From: Cucumis sativus
Taxonomy: Eukaryota > Streptophyta > Magnoliopsida > Cucurbitales > Cucurbitaceae
DNA: 64,000 bases
NCBI RefSeq assembly: GCF_000004075.3
Contig: NC_026658.2
Location: 5,580,001 to 5,644,000, forward strand
Direction: 5' to 3'
Part shown: piece by piece, positions 53,181-64,000 of the stretch
Position numbering within the stretch: the first letter of the stretch is position 1
Layout of the letters: every line of letters starts with the position of its first letter
The notes under the pieces: model-generated
What the model was told of the DNA's origin: nothing
Databases searched by the model: none
The model's input: the letters and a program-made list of their open reading frames with translations, nothing else
Position numbers and translations under genes: made by a program

Positions 53181-56100
53181 CCTTAATCTTTCGTTGATCC
53201 TTGCTCTTCCTTTGTTACCTTTTTTCATATCTCTAAACTTTCTTTATATATATTAGATTAAATAACCTTGCTATAAACATCTAATAGTCGGTGTTATATG
53301 GGTGAATCAATTTGTAAGATATTAATTTAGTTTTACAAACTCTTTCAAATAATTTTCCATTTAACCTTATTTCTTTAACATGTAATAGCTATTTTCTAGC
53401 AATGTATCTACAATATCAAAAATTTTAAAACTTTCGAGGCATTGTTTTAAAAAGAAAAATTGATGGTTCAATCTCTAACTAAACGGTGAACGACGGAACA
53501 AATAGTGGACTACGGTCTTTTAGATGACAGATGAATAAGTGCAACAGTAGAACATGGTTCCGGCGAACAAGCAAACGACAGCCTTATTGACGGCTGCTTT
53601 GACAAACAAACGACGATTTTTTGGACAACTGCTTTGATCAACGAATGATAGACAGCTGTTTTATGGACTGCAAAGGATGGAATGAGATTTAGGAAAACGA
53701 ACTAATGGATGTGATTCCAACGAACAAATGAATGGATTTAAATTTTGGATGGCATAGGACTGCTTCAATGGATGGCTTCTTTGACAACTCATCTGCGACA
53801 GACAAACTAAATGATTCCAACGGATGGTTGCAAAGAGAGTTCTTTGTCTTCAGTGAAAGCTTCTTCATCTTGGTTCAAGCCTGAAAACATAGGGTAGGAA
53901 GGAACTCAAGAGAATAATAGGAGATTTAATTAGGTCATTAATTGCTTGCCTTGGTATTCAGTATGACTATAATGTATTGGGTGCTTTTTTAATTGTTTAT
54001 GTGGTTATTCAATTTAATTGAAAGTTTAGGTTTTAGATTGGGTGGGGTTATTTTTGACCATTTATATTATTCCTTTTTCATATATTTTTTATTTTTCCAT
54101 TTGTATAACTTTATATTTATTTTGCTATTTTTTCAAACTAAAGTTTCTACTTTGCTATTTTTATTTGTGGTCGTTGATGATAAAATATGAAAAGATTGCC
54201 TTTTAATTTTTTTATTTATGAACTTCTGCATTAAAAACTTGTTTATATAGATAGCGAATACGATAAAAAATCTATCGCTAACAAAATAATGGTTATATTT
54301 GTAAATTTTACCTTTTCTTTTATTATAGATGCTTAATTATTATACTTAAAATTAGTATCTACTTTAATTACCCTAATTTAAATGAAACTAAATAAATGAT
54401 GAGAAATAAGAGATCTATAGCGTTGGATCTACGCATACACAAACCCACTGTCATACTTCAATTATATTATTAGCATAATTCAATTATTCCTTCTTTTTCT
54501 TTTTTTCTTTTTTTATCAAATTCAACTATTCTGTGTCCAATATAAATTCGCAAATTTAATTTTAAACTGTGGATCCAAATACAACGTTGTACTTTTCATT
54601 TCTATTTAATAGTTTTTGTAATAAAATATTTAATAGTTAAATTATGAAAAATTATCAAATAAATAATAAAATAAATAAAATATTTGCCATTGGTAAAAAA
54701 TATTAGTGTATAAATATTTATTGTTTTATTATTTTTGAAAAAACTCAAAACTAAATCGACACTTATACACAAATTAATGTTTATAGAGTTATTTAAGACA
54801 ACGATTTTAAAATTTCAAGGACGCTTTCTAAATATATTTTAATGTACTTTTTATTCTTTTTAGTCCAAACATTTGATTTATTGATCGATAATATATACTT
54901 AAAAACTAATCAAATTATTTCTTGTTATTTAGTATTCGGTAAACACAAACCAAAATAGTTTCATTTAGGACAACAGACTAACTTTTTAAATTTTAAATTT
55001 TCTTTTTATATTCATATCTATTGTATATGAACGTGGTATTTCAAGTATCGTGATTAAAAAATTAAATGTTGAAAAAAATTTTTGGTTTATAAGCTTTCCT
55101 AAAATAACAATTTAGTTAATGAATTTAGTCATTGTATTTTAATTTTAGATTAATTTAGTATATGTAGCTTTAAATTTGTAACTATTTAATTTTAATATTT
55201 AATAAATTCATCAAATTTTGATGTCGCCTATTATTGTTGTTTTACAATGTATACGTTTGTATTTTCTAAAATTAGTGAGATTTAATTAGTTTGTTGGTTT
55301 ATTTATGCAATAACTTTGGTTGATTTTTTACACTATAGACTAAATTGTTACAATTTCTAAAGTTCGATGACAAATCGTAACATAGTCATTACAATGACTA
55401 AATTGTTACAAAATTAAAAATTAAGGGACTAAAACGTTACAAACCAAAGTTCAAATACTAAATTGTTACTTCTATGAATGTTTAAACAGTGTAGGTGATT
55501 TTTAACTAAGTAGAACTAAACCATTATGCATTGACCTATTGGTAAAAATCAAGACAAAGGCTGATCAATAACTTAAATTTATCAAAAATAGTTTATTTAA
55601 CTTAAATTTATCATAAATAGTAGATAAAATATTTGAAAGGTGAAAAACGAACCGAATAAGAGAAATAAACAAAAGACATGAAATAATAAAATTAAAAAAA
55701 ATAGAGTTAAATACGAGGGTTAAATGTTACACCAGCCAAGTCATAATTAGTATTTAATTAAAAATAATTTCGTAAATAAAAATAAATTAAAAATAATATA
55801 TCTTTTAAAATTATTAAATTAATTAAAAACCTATGTCATTTTATAAATAAAAGTGTAATTTTTTTAAAAGAATTAAATAGAACCATGGAGAGTTGAATAG
55901 GTTTATGGGAAGTTGAAAAGAGATTGAAAAAAAAGAGACAGGGAATAGAAGTTATGATAAACCTAAAACAAGGGTTATCATAACCCTTCTCGGGTCTAGT
56001 TACCATAATCCTTGGGTTAAACGACCTTTAAATGATTAAGAGGACACAAATTTAATTCTCGAAACGAAGAGTGCATTCTTTGATTCCATCCTCGCTTATT

Positions 56101-56765
56101 TCACGACAAATTCTTTCTCCACTCACTTTCCTATTCCCTCCACGTCTCTACCTATAAGTTGCTTGACATTCTTTAGCTTAAGCTTTTTAAACTAGTTGGT
56201 GATTTAAAACTCTATTGTCCTTAGTTTTTATTAAAATGTTTGAGTTGACACCTCATTCTTCCTTTTTAAATATGTTTTATTTCTAATACTCAGAGCTTTG
56301 TTTTTTTCTTCTTATAACTCATTGAATTTAATACATAATTTTCTTACTTGTTTTGAACCTATTAAAAATATACAACAAAAATATTTTATTTGGCATGATT
56401 TTTAAAGTACAAAACTTTCACTTTTATATAAATACATCTGTTAATTTCTTTCAAAAGTCTAATAAATCAAGGAGTTATTAGTTAAAGTTGAAATGAACCC
56501 TAAAATATAAAAATAAGAAAAAAAACAACTAATCTTCATGACATAAAATTTAGTTTAATGTGTAATAGAACACTAATTTTTAAATTTTTGTTTTATAGTA
56601 AGTTAATAATTTAAAAAGAAATACAGAATAAGCAATAAGCCAAAAATCGTATGGAGAATGTATTGGTTAAAGGACATAGAAAACACAAATTTGATAATAA
56701 AAAGATCTATTAGATATTTAAAAAATGAGGAGAAAATTTGAAATATAAAAGAAAAGGATGGAAAA
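53181..56765. other. A+T-rich intergenic spacer
   Basis: About 3.6 kb without a gene. It has degenerate GACGGCTGCTTTGAC-like repeats (53570-53790) and a 19-bp palindrome AAGGGTTATCATAACCCTT (55970-55988). The end of the region is the promoter of the E2 gene. Confidence 0.5.
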
Positions 56766-56780
56766 TATAAATATATATAA
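56766..56780 (+). promoter_or_regulatory. Putative TATA box of the UBC gene
   Basis: TATAAATATATATAA lies about 205 bp before the ATG. Confidence 0.5.
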
Positions 56781-56948
56781 CCGAGTGGTTTTTATAATTG
56801 ATTTTTTGCATAATGAGGCAGAAAGATACAAATAATTGGGTCGTGCATCAGAACCTTCTTTACCTCCGAAGCTTTCCTTCAACTCTTTTATAATCTAGAG
56901 AGAGGAAACCTTTCTTCTCTCCACAATTTCTCTCTCTTCCTTTCCTCT

Positions 56949-56956
56949 AAACCCTA
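56949..56956 (+). promoter_or_regulatory. Telo-box (AAACCCTA) in the UBC leader
   Basis: An exact AAACCCTA lies in the CT-rich leader 28 bp before the ATG. Telo-boxes are common near the 5' ends of housekeeping genes in plants. Function here is inferred. Confidence 0.4.
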
Positions 56957-56983
56957 TCGCAACCTTTCAATCCAACCTTACCA

Positions 56984-57300
56984 ATGGCGAACAGTAATCT
57001 TCCCCGAAGAATCATCAAGGTTACATCCCCGATCCTCTTCACGATCTCCTCTCCTTTTTCCCGATCCCTTTTGCTCTTTTTTTCATTTTTTCATTTCCTC
57101 AAGAAATTGTCTTGTTTTCTTGTTTGGATTTCGCCTTTTTTCTTTTAGATTTATATCTTACTGGAATTGGGTTATTCTTCTTACTTCAATTCATTTCCTT
57201 CCCTCCATTTTGTGATCAATTGCAGGAAACTCAGCGTCTTCTGAGTGAACCAGGTGAGTTTTGAGGGCTGCGGGTTGTTTAATTCCTGATCTTGTTACTG

Positions 57301-57335
<35 letters not shown>

Positions 57336-60300
57336 TGATTTGGGTTTTCCTTGTTTTTGATGACTTTTATGGTTTGGTTTAATTCGTTGGATAATTATGA
57401 AGTCTAAGTTTGTATTGATTTATTTGATCTCGATCTTTGATATATTGTGTGATTTTAGCCCCTGGGATCAGTGCTTCGCCATCAGAAGATAACATGCGAT
57501 ATTTTAACGTCATGATTCTTGGCCCGACCCAGTCACCCTATGAAGGTAATCTCGAAAGTATGTTGTGGTTGTAGGAGCGTCGAATTCTTTTGACATATGA
57601 ATGACTATAGGACCAACTATGTATTTAAGTGTAGTTTCGTCTAAGTTTTATTGGTATCGATCTTTATAAATGACATTCACAGTGATGATCAACTATGAGA
57701 TTATCTTTTACTGAATGAAAAAGATGTCTTATCTTCCTTTCTAACTTTGGTTTCGTGTGTACTGAATTTAGAAAACGGTTAAATTTTAATAGTAATTTCA
57801 GGAAATACCCTTCTGGTTTCTTCATTCCCTAAGCTGCTAAACTCGGGAATGTGCTTGCTTAGATTTTACTTAACATGGAATACATTTTTATTTAGAGATA
57901 TAATCTGATTATCGTTTCACTGTTTTTATTGAAATAATGTTATATGAAATCCTTCACTTTGGGTTCCTTTTCTTCTGACCCTTTGGCAAATCTTTGTCGT
58001 TAGTTTAGTCCGTTTCTATAAGCTTTTATTCTATGTGTCTATTTGTACTGACTTCAAAGTACTTCGCAGGAGGTGTTTTCAAATTGGAATTATTCTTACC
58101 TGAAGAATATCCTATGGCTGCTCCCAAGGTGATTTGTATTTCTTTCTTCTGAGCTTATTAGGAAGACTTTACTGTCATTTCTTCCACTAACATTCTTAAA
58201 AAGAAGTAATTTTTTTCATTAAATGCAAAAAATGTATTAACAGAAGTATCCAGTGGGTGGGGAGCTCCAAATACCGTTCAAGATAATTTGATAATTTCTG
58301 TCCTCATACGTGCTGTTAAAATTTCTTATACTTGTTTAGTTACTTATATTTCTTGTATTTACTTCTTGAATTATGATTTCACTTATACATCATCAGGGTG
58401 GTAAAACTAAAAGCTTCATCATATACTGGATCTTCCATCATTATGGGTGTTCCCTATCTTGCACTCATACAACATAAAAAGATCAGAAGTCATCGTAATT
58501 TACATAGTTTTTTCTATTTCATGAATCATGATATTGACATCTACGAATTCATCTCAATTGTGGTTGATCTATGATAAACATGGGAGCAAATTAATATTAT
58601 ATGAAGGGAGTGTTCAGCAGGGTGATCCTCGCAGTTGGAGATCGAGTAGCTTATTTTATGACTTGCTTTGTGAGGCATAGTTTCAAGCTTTGAGAAATTG
58701 AGTGGAAACATGTTTGGTCGGTTCTTGCTAGAACAGTTGTGTGGGATAAAATTCATGACAAACTCTTTTAGGCAATTGTTGCGAACTTCTTCCTTTTCTC
58801 ATTTTGCATCAAAAACTAACTTTCATAAAGAAGATGAAAGAACAAAACACAAGGACAGGCCCACACTAAAGGGCCTGAACGAAACAGGGAAAGCATTCCT
58901 CTGAACTTTTACAAAATTGACACCTATAGCATTGTTTAGGCCCCCAGTTATACATGGATATCACAGGAGATAAGGCAAGAAAGAGAGAAACGGGTAAGCA
59001 TGGGAATCACTATGAGGGAAGTTATAAATAGAAAGTTTGAGAGAGGAAAGGGTGGTTAGTTACTGAGTAGAATCTTCTCAAGAGTGAGAGGTTGAGGGCA
59101 GAGACAATCCATTGTCATTGTGCTAGAGGGAATGTACTTAGGGTTATCAATCTATTCTTGTATTCGCAATACCTTTCAGCATCCCCTGAACATGTAATTA
59201 AATTTGGCTAATATTAGAACAAATCAAGCTAATTTTGATTTTTGGAGTTTCTATTATTTATTGTTGTAGAATGTACCTAGTGATGTAAGTATGCTTGAAT
59301 GTTACTTTATTTTCTCTATTTGATGTCTGACTGGGCTGTCATGGAAGAAAATAAGCTGTTCAAGGATTTAATGATTTACTCCATACTGACGACATTTCAA
59401 TTATCATTCGTTATTGCTTATTTCTTGTAGTACGTATAGACAAGTATTCAGTAGGAGTGGGCTTGTATACGTGTCAAACCTGTTGAGAGGGAGTTTATGC
59501 CTGAAACAATTGACACTCATAACTCATAAGCTTACTAATTTAACTTGAAAGGTTAATCATATTAATGGAAAATTGATCCGATAAGAACAAAGATGTAAAA
59601 CAAGGGAAATATTTAAACATTGTTGAGCTATATTTTAAGTTCAATCAGATTCTGTATCCAGTTACACTAGGTGGTTTTTTTGGAACTTATCAACCTCTAT
59701 TGATTGCCTCCATCACCATTTTCTTTTTCCACTGTTTTTTTTCTATTTGAACTTAGCAATCTTCTTTTTTCGTGTGATTATTTTTTGTGGTGCAGGTTCG
59801 ATTTCTCACAAAGATTTATCATCCGAATATTGACAAGGTATGTGTCTACTTACGTGGTTCCTCTTATTGCCACCCCCACCAACATGCTGCAGTTTTGTTA
59901 TTGATAGTGTGATTTTCTGTAATTTAGCTTGGGAGGATATGCCTTGATATTCTGAAAGACAAATGGAGTCCAGCTCTACAGATACGAACTGTACTTTTGA
60001 GGTATTATATTTATAATGTTTAGTGTGATTTTCAGACCTTTCAATCATCTAATTAATTCGAGGAAATACAGATCTGACAATTTGACTGGCATGCATTTTA
60101 TAATGCACATATTGGTTTAGAGTACTGAAATTATTAACTGCGGTCATTTTCTTGGGAAATTTTTTCTTCTATCTACAAAAATTCAGATAATTATACAGAA
60201 GCTGAAGAAATTCAATTACCAGTGGGATCCATTTCTTCTCTTCTTGTCTCCTGCGTCCCAATTCTATGAAAATCTTTGAGTAACAGTTACCTTCTCTATT

Positions 60301-60658
60301 ACTTTCTATCAGTATTCAAGCTCTTCTGAGTGCTCCAAACCCAGATGATCCACTTTCCGAGAACATTGCCAAACATTGGAAAACGAATGAGGCGGAAGCT
60401 GTTGAAACAGGTGAGTTGGTCTAAATCATTGCTTTCATTAACCTTCTTTGCTAAATAATTAACCTTCTGTAGTCTTAATTTAGCTTTGTGGCAATTTGGG
60501 TAGTATGTTCTTTAAAGTCTTAATATCATCTTGAGCTTCTGATCAGAATTTTGTTACTCCTAGTCATTAGCACATATACTCTATGTGGACTGACACCATT
60601 TTGTGATTGGATGTTATCAGCAAAGGAATGGACTCGATTATACGCAAGTGGTGCCTAA
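56984..60658 (+). CDS. UBC36: Ubiquitin-conjugating enzyme E2, Ubc13 type (UBC35/UBC36)
   Basis: E2 that, with a UEV/MMS2 partner, builds Lys63-linked ubiquitin chains in DNA-damage tolerance, iron response and immunity. Exons on the plus strand: 56984-57019, 57226-57253, 57459-57545, 58070-58128, 59796-59837, 59928-60001, 60313-60410 and 60621-60658, summing to 462 nt or 153 aa, the normal length. The start is [23 protein letters not shown] is at 79-81, the active-site Cys is Cys 89 in GRICLDIL, and the end is [12 protein letters not shown] read it as nearly identical to Arabidopsis UBC35/36; the two cannot be told apart here. Intron 4 (1.67 kb) is long and may hold inserted sequence. Intron 2 carries a 32-T tract. 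Confidence 0.96.
57303..57334. repeat. Poly-T tract (32 T) in UBC intron 2
   Basis: An uninterrupted run of T is visible directly. Its exact length may be affected by sequencing or assembly. Confidence 0.9.
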
Positions 60659-62160
60659 AGGAAAGTGCAGAAGGCTTTTACTCTTTTCGGTTTAATAACA
60701 TGAATCTAATGTCTCTATGGTGCCATTTGGTGTGGATTTTAATGAAATATTTGGAAGAATTTACAGTGTCAAAATTGTCTCTAAAATTGTAACGATCTCT
60801 AAAATTGCGTCTCTTTTGGCAGGAGTCTGTGCCCCCATACTTTGTATGATGATATGATTAGATGAATTACATTCTTCTCTTAAGTTCTATTATCTCCCAT
60901 CTCTAAGCCCTTAGCTACCCCACGTGACCCTTTTTTTCTTTTAAGTTTATGACCAATGAAATCCAATTTCAAAAAATTGATAACATTTGTATAGTATATC
61001 TTTTTACCCTCTTTAAGTAAAAAGAAAAGTAGATACTAACGTAATATACTGAATCGATGATTGTTGACTGCATTTTTACAATTGTTTTTAGTACTTTTAG
61101 ATCCAGTCTAATCATTTGTATGATAAATTTGGTCAACTCAAATAAGTCTTATTAATATATTAATTCAGCTCAATTAAAAGTTTTTTGTGGTTGGGTTTGT
61201 TTGGTTACTCAAGTCATTCGAATTTTGGTTTTAAAAGACGTGGAATGTTATTATTTAAAAATTGCGATTTGATTTGTTTTATAGATTGAATCAATATCAA
61301 CGTATATAAATGAATTTTTATGTTTTCTCTGACGTGTTGAAATCTCTCTGTATGAGTTGTTGGAGAATTAATTATTCAAGTATATATGTATATATTGGTA
61401 TATAATTATATTATAATAAAAATAATACTTAATAATAGGTTTGAATTGGTTGGTTGGGATGAGTTATTTCATGTGAATTCGTCAAATCTAACTCATAAAA
61501 TTTTTATTTCTTTGAATTTAACTTAGACTACATGAGTTGGCTATTTTTTAGTCATCGGTTTTTCTAACATCTTATTGTGTCATCGGCTTTTGTAGACATC
61601 CCAAAATAATAAAACACTTGGTGCTTCGCATCCATACAAATGGTTAGGTTATGTGAGAATATTCGACCAACTATTATCGTTAATTGTTTTTTCAATAAGT
61701 TTCTAAAGTTTTATTTCGTTCATGATATATAAAGCAAATTTATAAGAGGCACCCTAGAAGAAACTTCAAGATTTAAAAATAATGTCACAGCTTAATACTA
61801 TTTAATATCACTTTTAGCAACAAAACCTGTGGACCATACTTGATTTTAATAATTCCAGCAACTGTCCCAACAAACTTATACGTAAAGATGTGTAATTTAG
61901 AAATTAAAATAGGACTGTTCTTTGTTAGAAACGAAAAGTCAGGAAGAGGTCAACGCCCATAAATTTGAGCCAAACCAAACCAAAGTGAGTATTAAATAGT
62001 CTATTTGACTTGTTACACCAATATTTTATTTCTCTTTCTTTCCCTTCGTTGATGGCAATTTGCAAGTACCGTGAAAAAGGGGTGGAGTGAAGTAATTTTA
62101 GAGATGTATGATTGCCTTTCTCTCTCTTCCATTCATTTCATACCAGCCTTTGGAATAAAG
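60659..62160. other. Convergent intergenic region (UBC and UROD 3' flanks)
   Basis: Contains the 3' UTR of the UBC gene and A+T-rich spacer. No further gene or RNA gene was recognised. Confidence 0.5.
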
Positions 62161-62167
62161 GTTACGT

Positions 62168-62277
62168 GGGATCCCACTAAGAGGAAAAGGGAAAACAAGA
62201 TAAGGGTTCTTGGGGGTGTGTGTGTGTGAGAGAGAGAGGGATCCCACTAAGGGGAAAAGGAAAACAAGATAAGGATT

Positions 62278-62312
<35 letters not shown>
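62168..62312. repeat. 70-bp tandem duplication with GT/GA simple repeats
   Basis: GGGATCCCACTAAG.GGAAAA begins at 62168 and again at 62238. Each copy is followed by purine-rich simple repeats: GTGTGTGAGAGAG after the first, an uninterrupted (GA)16 at 62281-62312 after the second. Confidence 0.85.
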
Positions 62313-62314
<2 letters not shown>

Positions 62315-62531
62315 ATTGTTTCAAAAATTGGAGGGTTTTACTACAACTGACACATAATTTCACAAAAAACACAAACAAACTAAAAACAGGCCAACCCTTG
62401 AGCATGTACACAGAAACTTCAGGGCTTGAAAGCCAAAAATGTTAAATAAAATGTCTGTGCTGCTTCCAACAGGGTTATAAAAAACTCAACCAATTCTAAA
62501 CAAAAAATAGTTGAGTATTGCTCTTCCTCGA

Positions 62532-64000
62532 CTATGCTACCAATTTCGGCTCTTGGGCGGTCAAATCTTGAGACAAGGTATTGAAGTTCAAACTTCTAGC
62601 TACATCGAAGAAATGTGCAACTGCTTCTTCTGGTGTACCGACAAGGACGCCATGTCCGAGGTTTAGAATGTGTCCTCTTGGTCCTGCACATCTCACAACC
62701 CTACAAAGAAAACCATATGTTTAAATCAGAGATAACAAGGTTAAGAGGCCAAATCACGTGAAACCCCTTATTAATAAGCAAGTGGAAAACAAGAACAAGA
62801 GATACTTTTTATGTATCTATATGTAATATGCTACTTCTGTCACAATTTTATATGCAGCGAGCAATTGAATAGGATTTTAGGATAGGGTCTCCATTCTTAG
62901 CCAGTTACCGTTACTTTGTCACACAGCTTGTACGGCTCTTCCTTAAAGTGAGGCAGACAAAGTTACACAGAAAGGTAAAAAAACAAGAAACGGATTCTCC
63001 TGGCACTTGAACAGTAGATTGTAGGCCCAACTCTCTAATACTTAACAGTCATGAACGAAAATGACAGGAAGCTCAATGACAAACCTTTGAATTTCTTCAG
63101 TTAGAGCCGGAAGAGTAGAAAACAGATAAGCAGGGTCAACATTTCCTTGTACACTGATATCAGTTCCTAATCTGTTCCTTCCGTCAGCCATGTCTACTGT
63201 CCAGTCAAGCCCAATAACATCGACTCCTGTTCCTTTCATGCGCTCTAGAAGGCCTCCATTTCCGTTGATGTACAGAACAAGTGGTGTTTCAGGGCACTTG
63301 TCCCTTACTGTACTCACAATCTGCCAAAAACGACCCCGATTAACAAAGCATAAGAGATCGTCATTGCAAGTTACTGATATTGCAACGACATTTTAGGGAC
63401 TCATCATTTTATGTTAGGTTGAAATTGACCAATTAGGCGAGGTCGTCAAAGAGATGGAGGTGGTGGATTTCTTTGAACTGAGTTCTCTGTACCAGAAAAT
63501 TAGCCAGCTAAAGAAAAGAAGTACATCGAATGGACGAGAGGAAGTTTAGAAAAGGAAAAGACAGCTTACTTTCTGAATATACGGCTTTGACCAGGATTCC
63601 CACATATCAGGTGGTAATTGTCCACCCCATGAGTCAAATATTTGTATGCAATGAGCCCCATGCTCTATTTGGTAAATGATATATTCTGATATTGCCTGTG
63701 TCAAATGAGAAAGGAGAGTCTTCAACACATGTGGAGCCGTGTGGCACATTCTCTTGATCGTCGTATATGTTCGTGTTGTACCCCCTTCCACTATATATGT
63801 TGCAATTGTCCAAGGAGCTCCTACAAAACCCAAGACAGCAGCACTGCCTTCAACCTATACAAAATGAACACAAAAAAGTGACTTCAAAATTATTTACTAT
63901 CACAAAATATTGTTGTTTTTCTTATAAGCACAAAACTGTGACAAAAGCTACCTCCTTGCGTAGCAGTTTAAGTGATTCCCCCACAAAGTTGAGTTTGTCC
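62532..64000 (-). CDS. HEME: Uroporphyrinogen decarboxylase, C-terminal part (gene continues past the right edge)
   Basis: Removes four acetate carboxyls from uroporphyrinogen III to give coproporphyrinogen III in plastid heme and chlorophyll synthesis. Visible exons on the minus strand: 64000-63952 (partial), 63854-63570, 63320-63085 and 62700-62532. They read [16 protein letters not shown], then [17 protein letters not shown] (family motif), [61 protein letters not shown] and [20 protein letters not shown], ending EPKLVA. The N-terminal part with the transit peptide and the catalytic region lies outside the window. Arabidopsis has HEME1 and HEME2; which one this matches cannot be told. Frame and splice sites are intact. 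Confidence 0.95.

Overview
The window reads as nuclear DNA of a flowering plant, most likely a eudicot. It is strongly A+T-rich, its genes are split by introns with GT..AG borders, and its proteins are plant types: a TDY-class MAP kinase, a plastid-type ribokinase, a half-size ABCG transporter, a double-domain DJ-1 protein, a bulb-lectin EP1-like pair and uroporphyrinogen decarboxylase. The transposon fragments and the EP1-like pair suggest Cucurbitaceae to me; that is recognition, not proof. I saw no bacterial-type gene cluster, CRISPR array or rRNA.

Layout. 1.4-5.2 kb: group D MAPK (minus, 10 coding exons, apparently shortened C-terminus). 5.5-13.1 kb: intergenic, with a dead LINE at about 6.15-7.5 kb. 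13.1-15.65 kb: ribokinase (minus, 4 exons) with small LINE 3' ends in intron 1. 17.16-19.0 kb: intronless ABCG half-transporter (plus). 19.66-22.68 kb: CRPK1-like receptor-like cytoplasmic kinase (minus, 5 clear coding exons, first exon unresolved). 25-28.2 kb: A+T-rich spacer. 28.2-33.1 kb: double-domain DJ-1 protein (minus, 8 exons), intron 7 holding a LINE fragment. 33.1-40 kb: repeat-rich, with a decayed endogenous caulimovirid-like remnant and LTR-derived sequence. 40.0-45.9 kb: tandem EP1-like glycoprotein genes (both minus, 440 aa), separated by a Copia fragment. 46-56.9 kb: repeat-rich spacer (MITE-like, Helitron-like end, LTR pieces). 57.0-60.7 kb: UBC35/36-type (Ubc13) ubiquitin-conjugating enzyme (plus, 8 exons). 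62.5-64.0 kb: 3' part of uroporphyrinogen decarboxylase (minus), running off the right edge.

The genes are ordinary single units and do not form a pathway cluster: signalling (MAPK, CRPK1-like), plastid metabolism (ribokinase, UROD), oxidative-stress/glyoxalase-type protein (DJ-1), DNA-damage/K63 ubiquitin (UBC13 type), export (ABCG) and cell wall (EP1-like). I found no undescribed multi-gene system. The most informative signals are evolutionary: a sharp gene-conversion-like boundary within the EP1-like pair, a 63-bp LINE insertion with 22-bp target duplications beside a ribokinase splice acceptor, a MAPK whose missing tail seems to survive as decayed sequence beyond the stop, and a fossil viral movement-protein region. 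Exon borders were placed by hand from reading frame and GT/AG sites; summed coding lengths are divisible by three for the MAPK, ribokinase, DJ-1 and UBC models.
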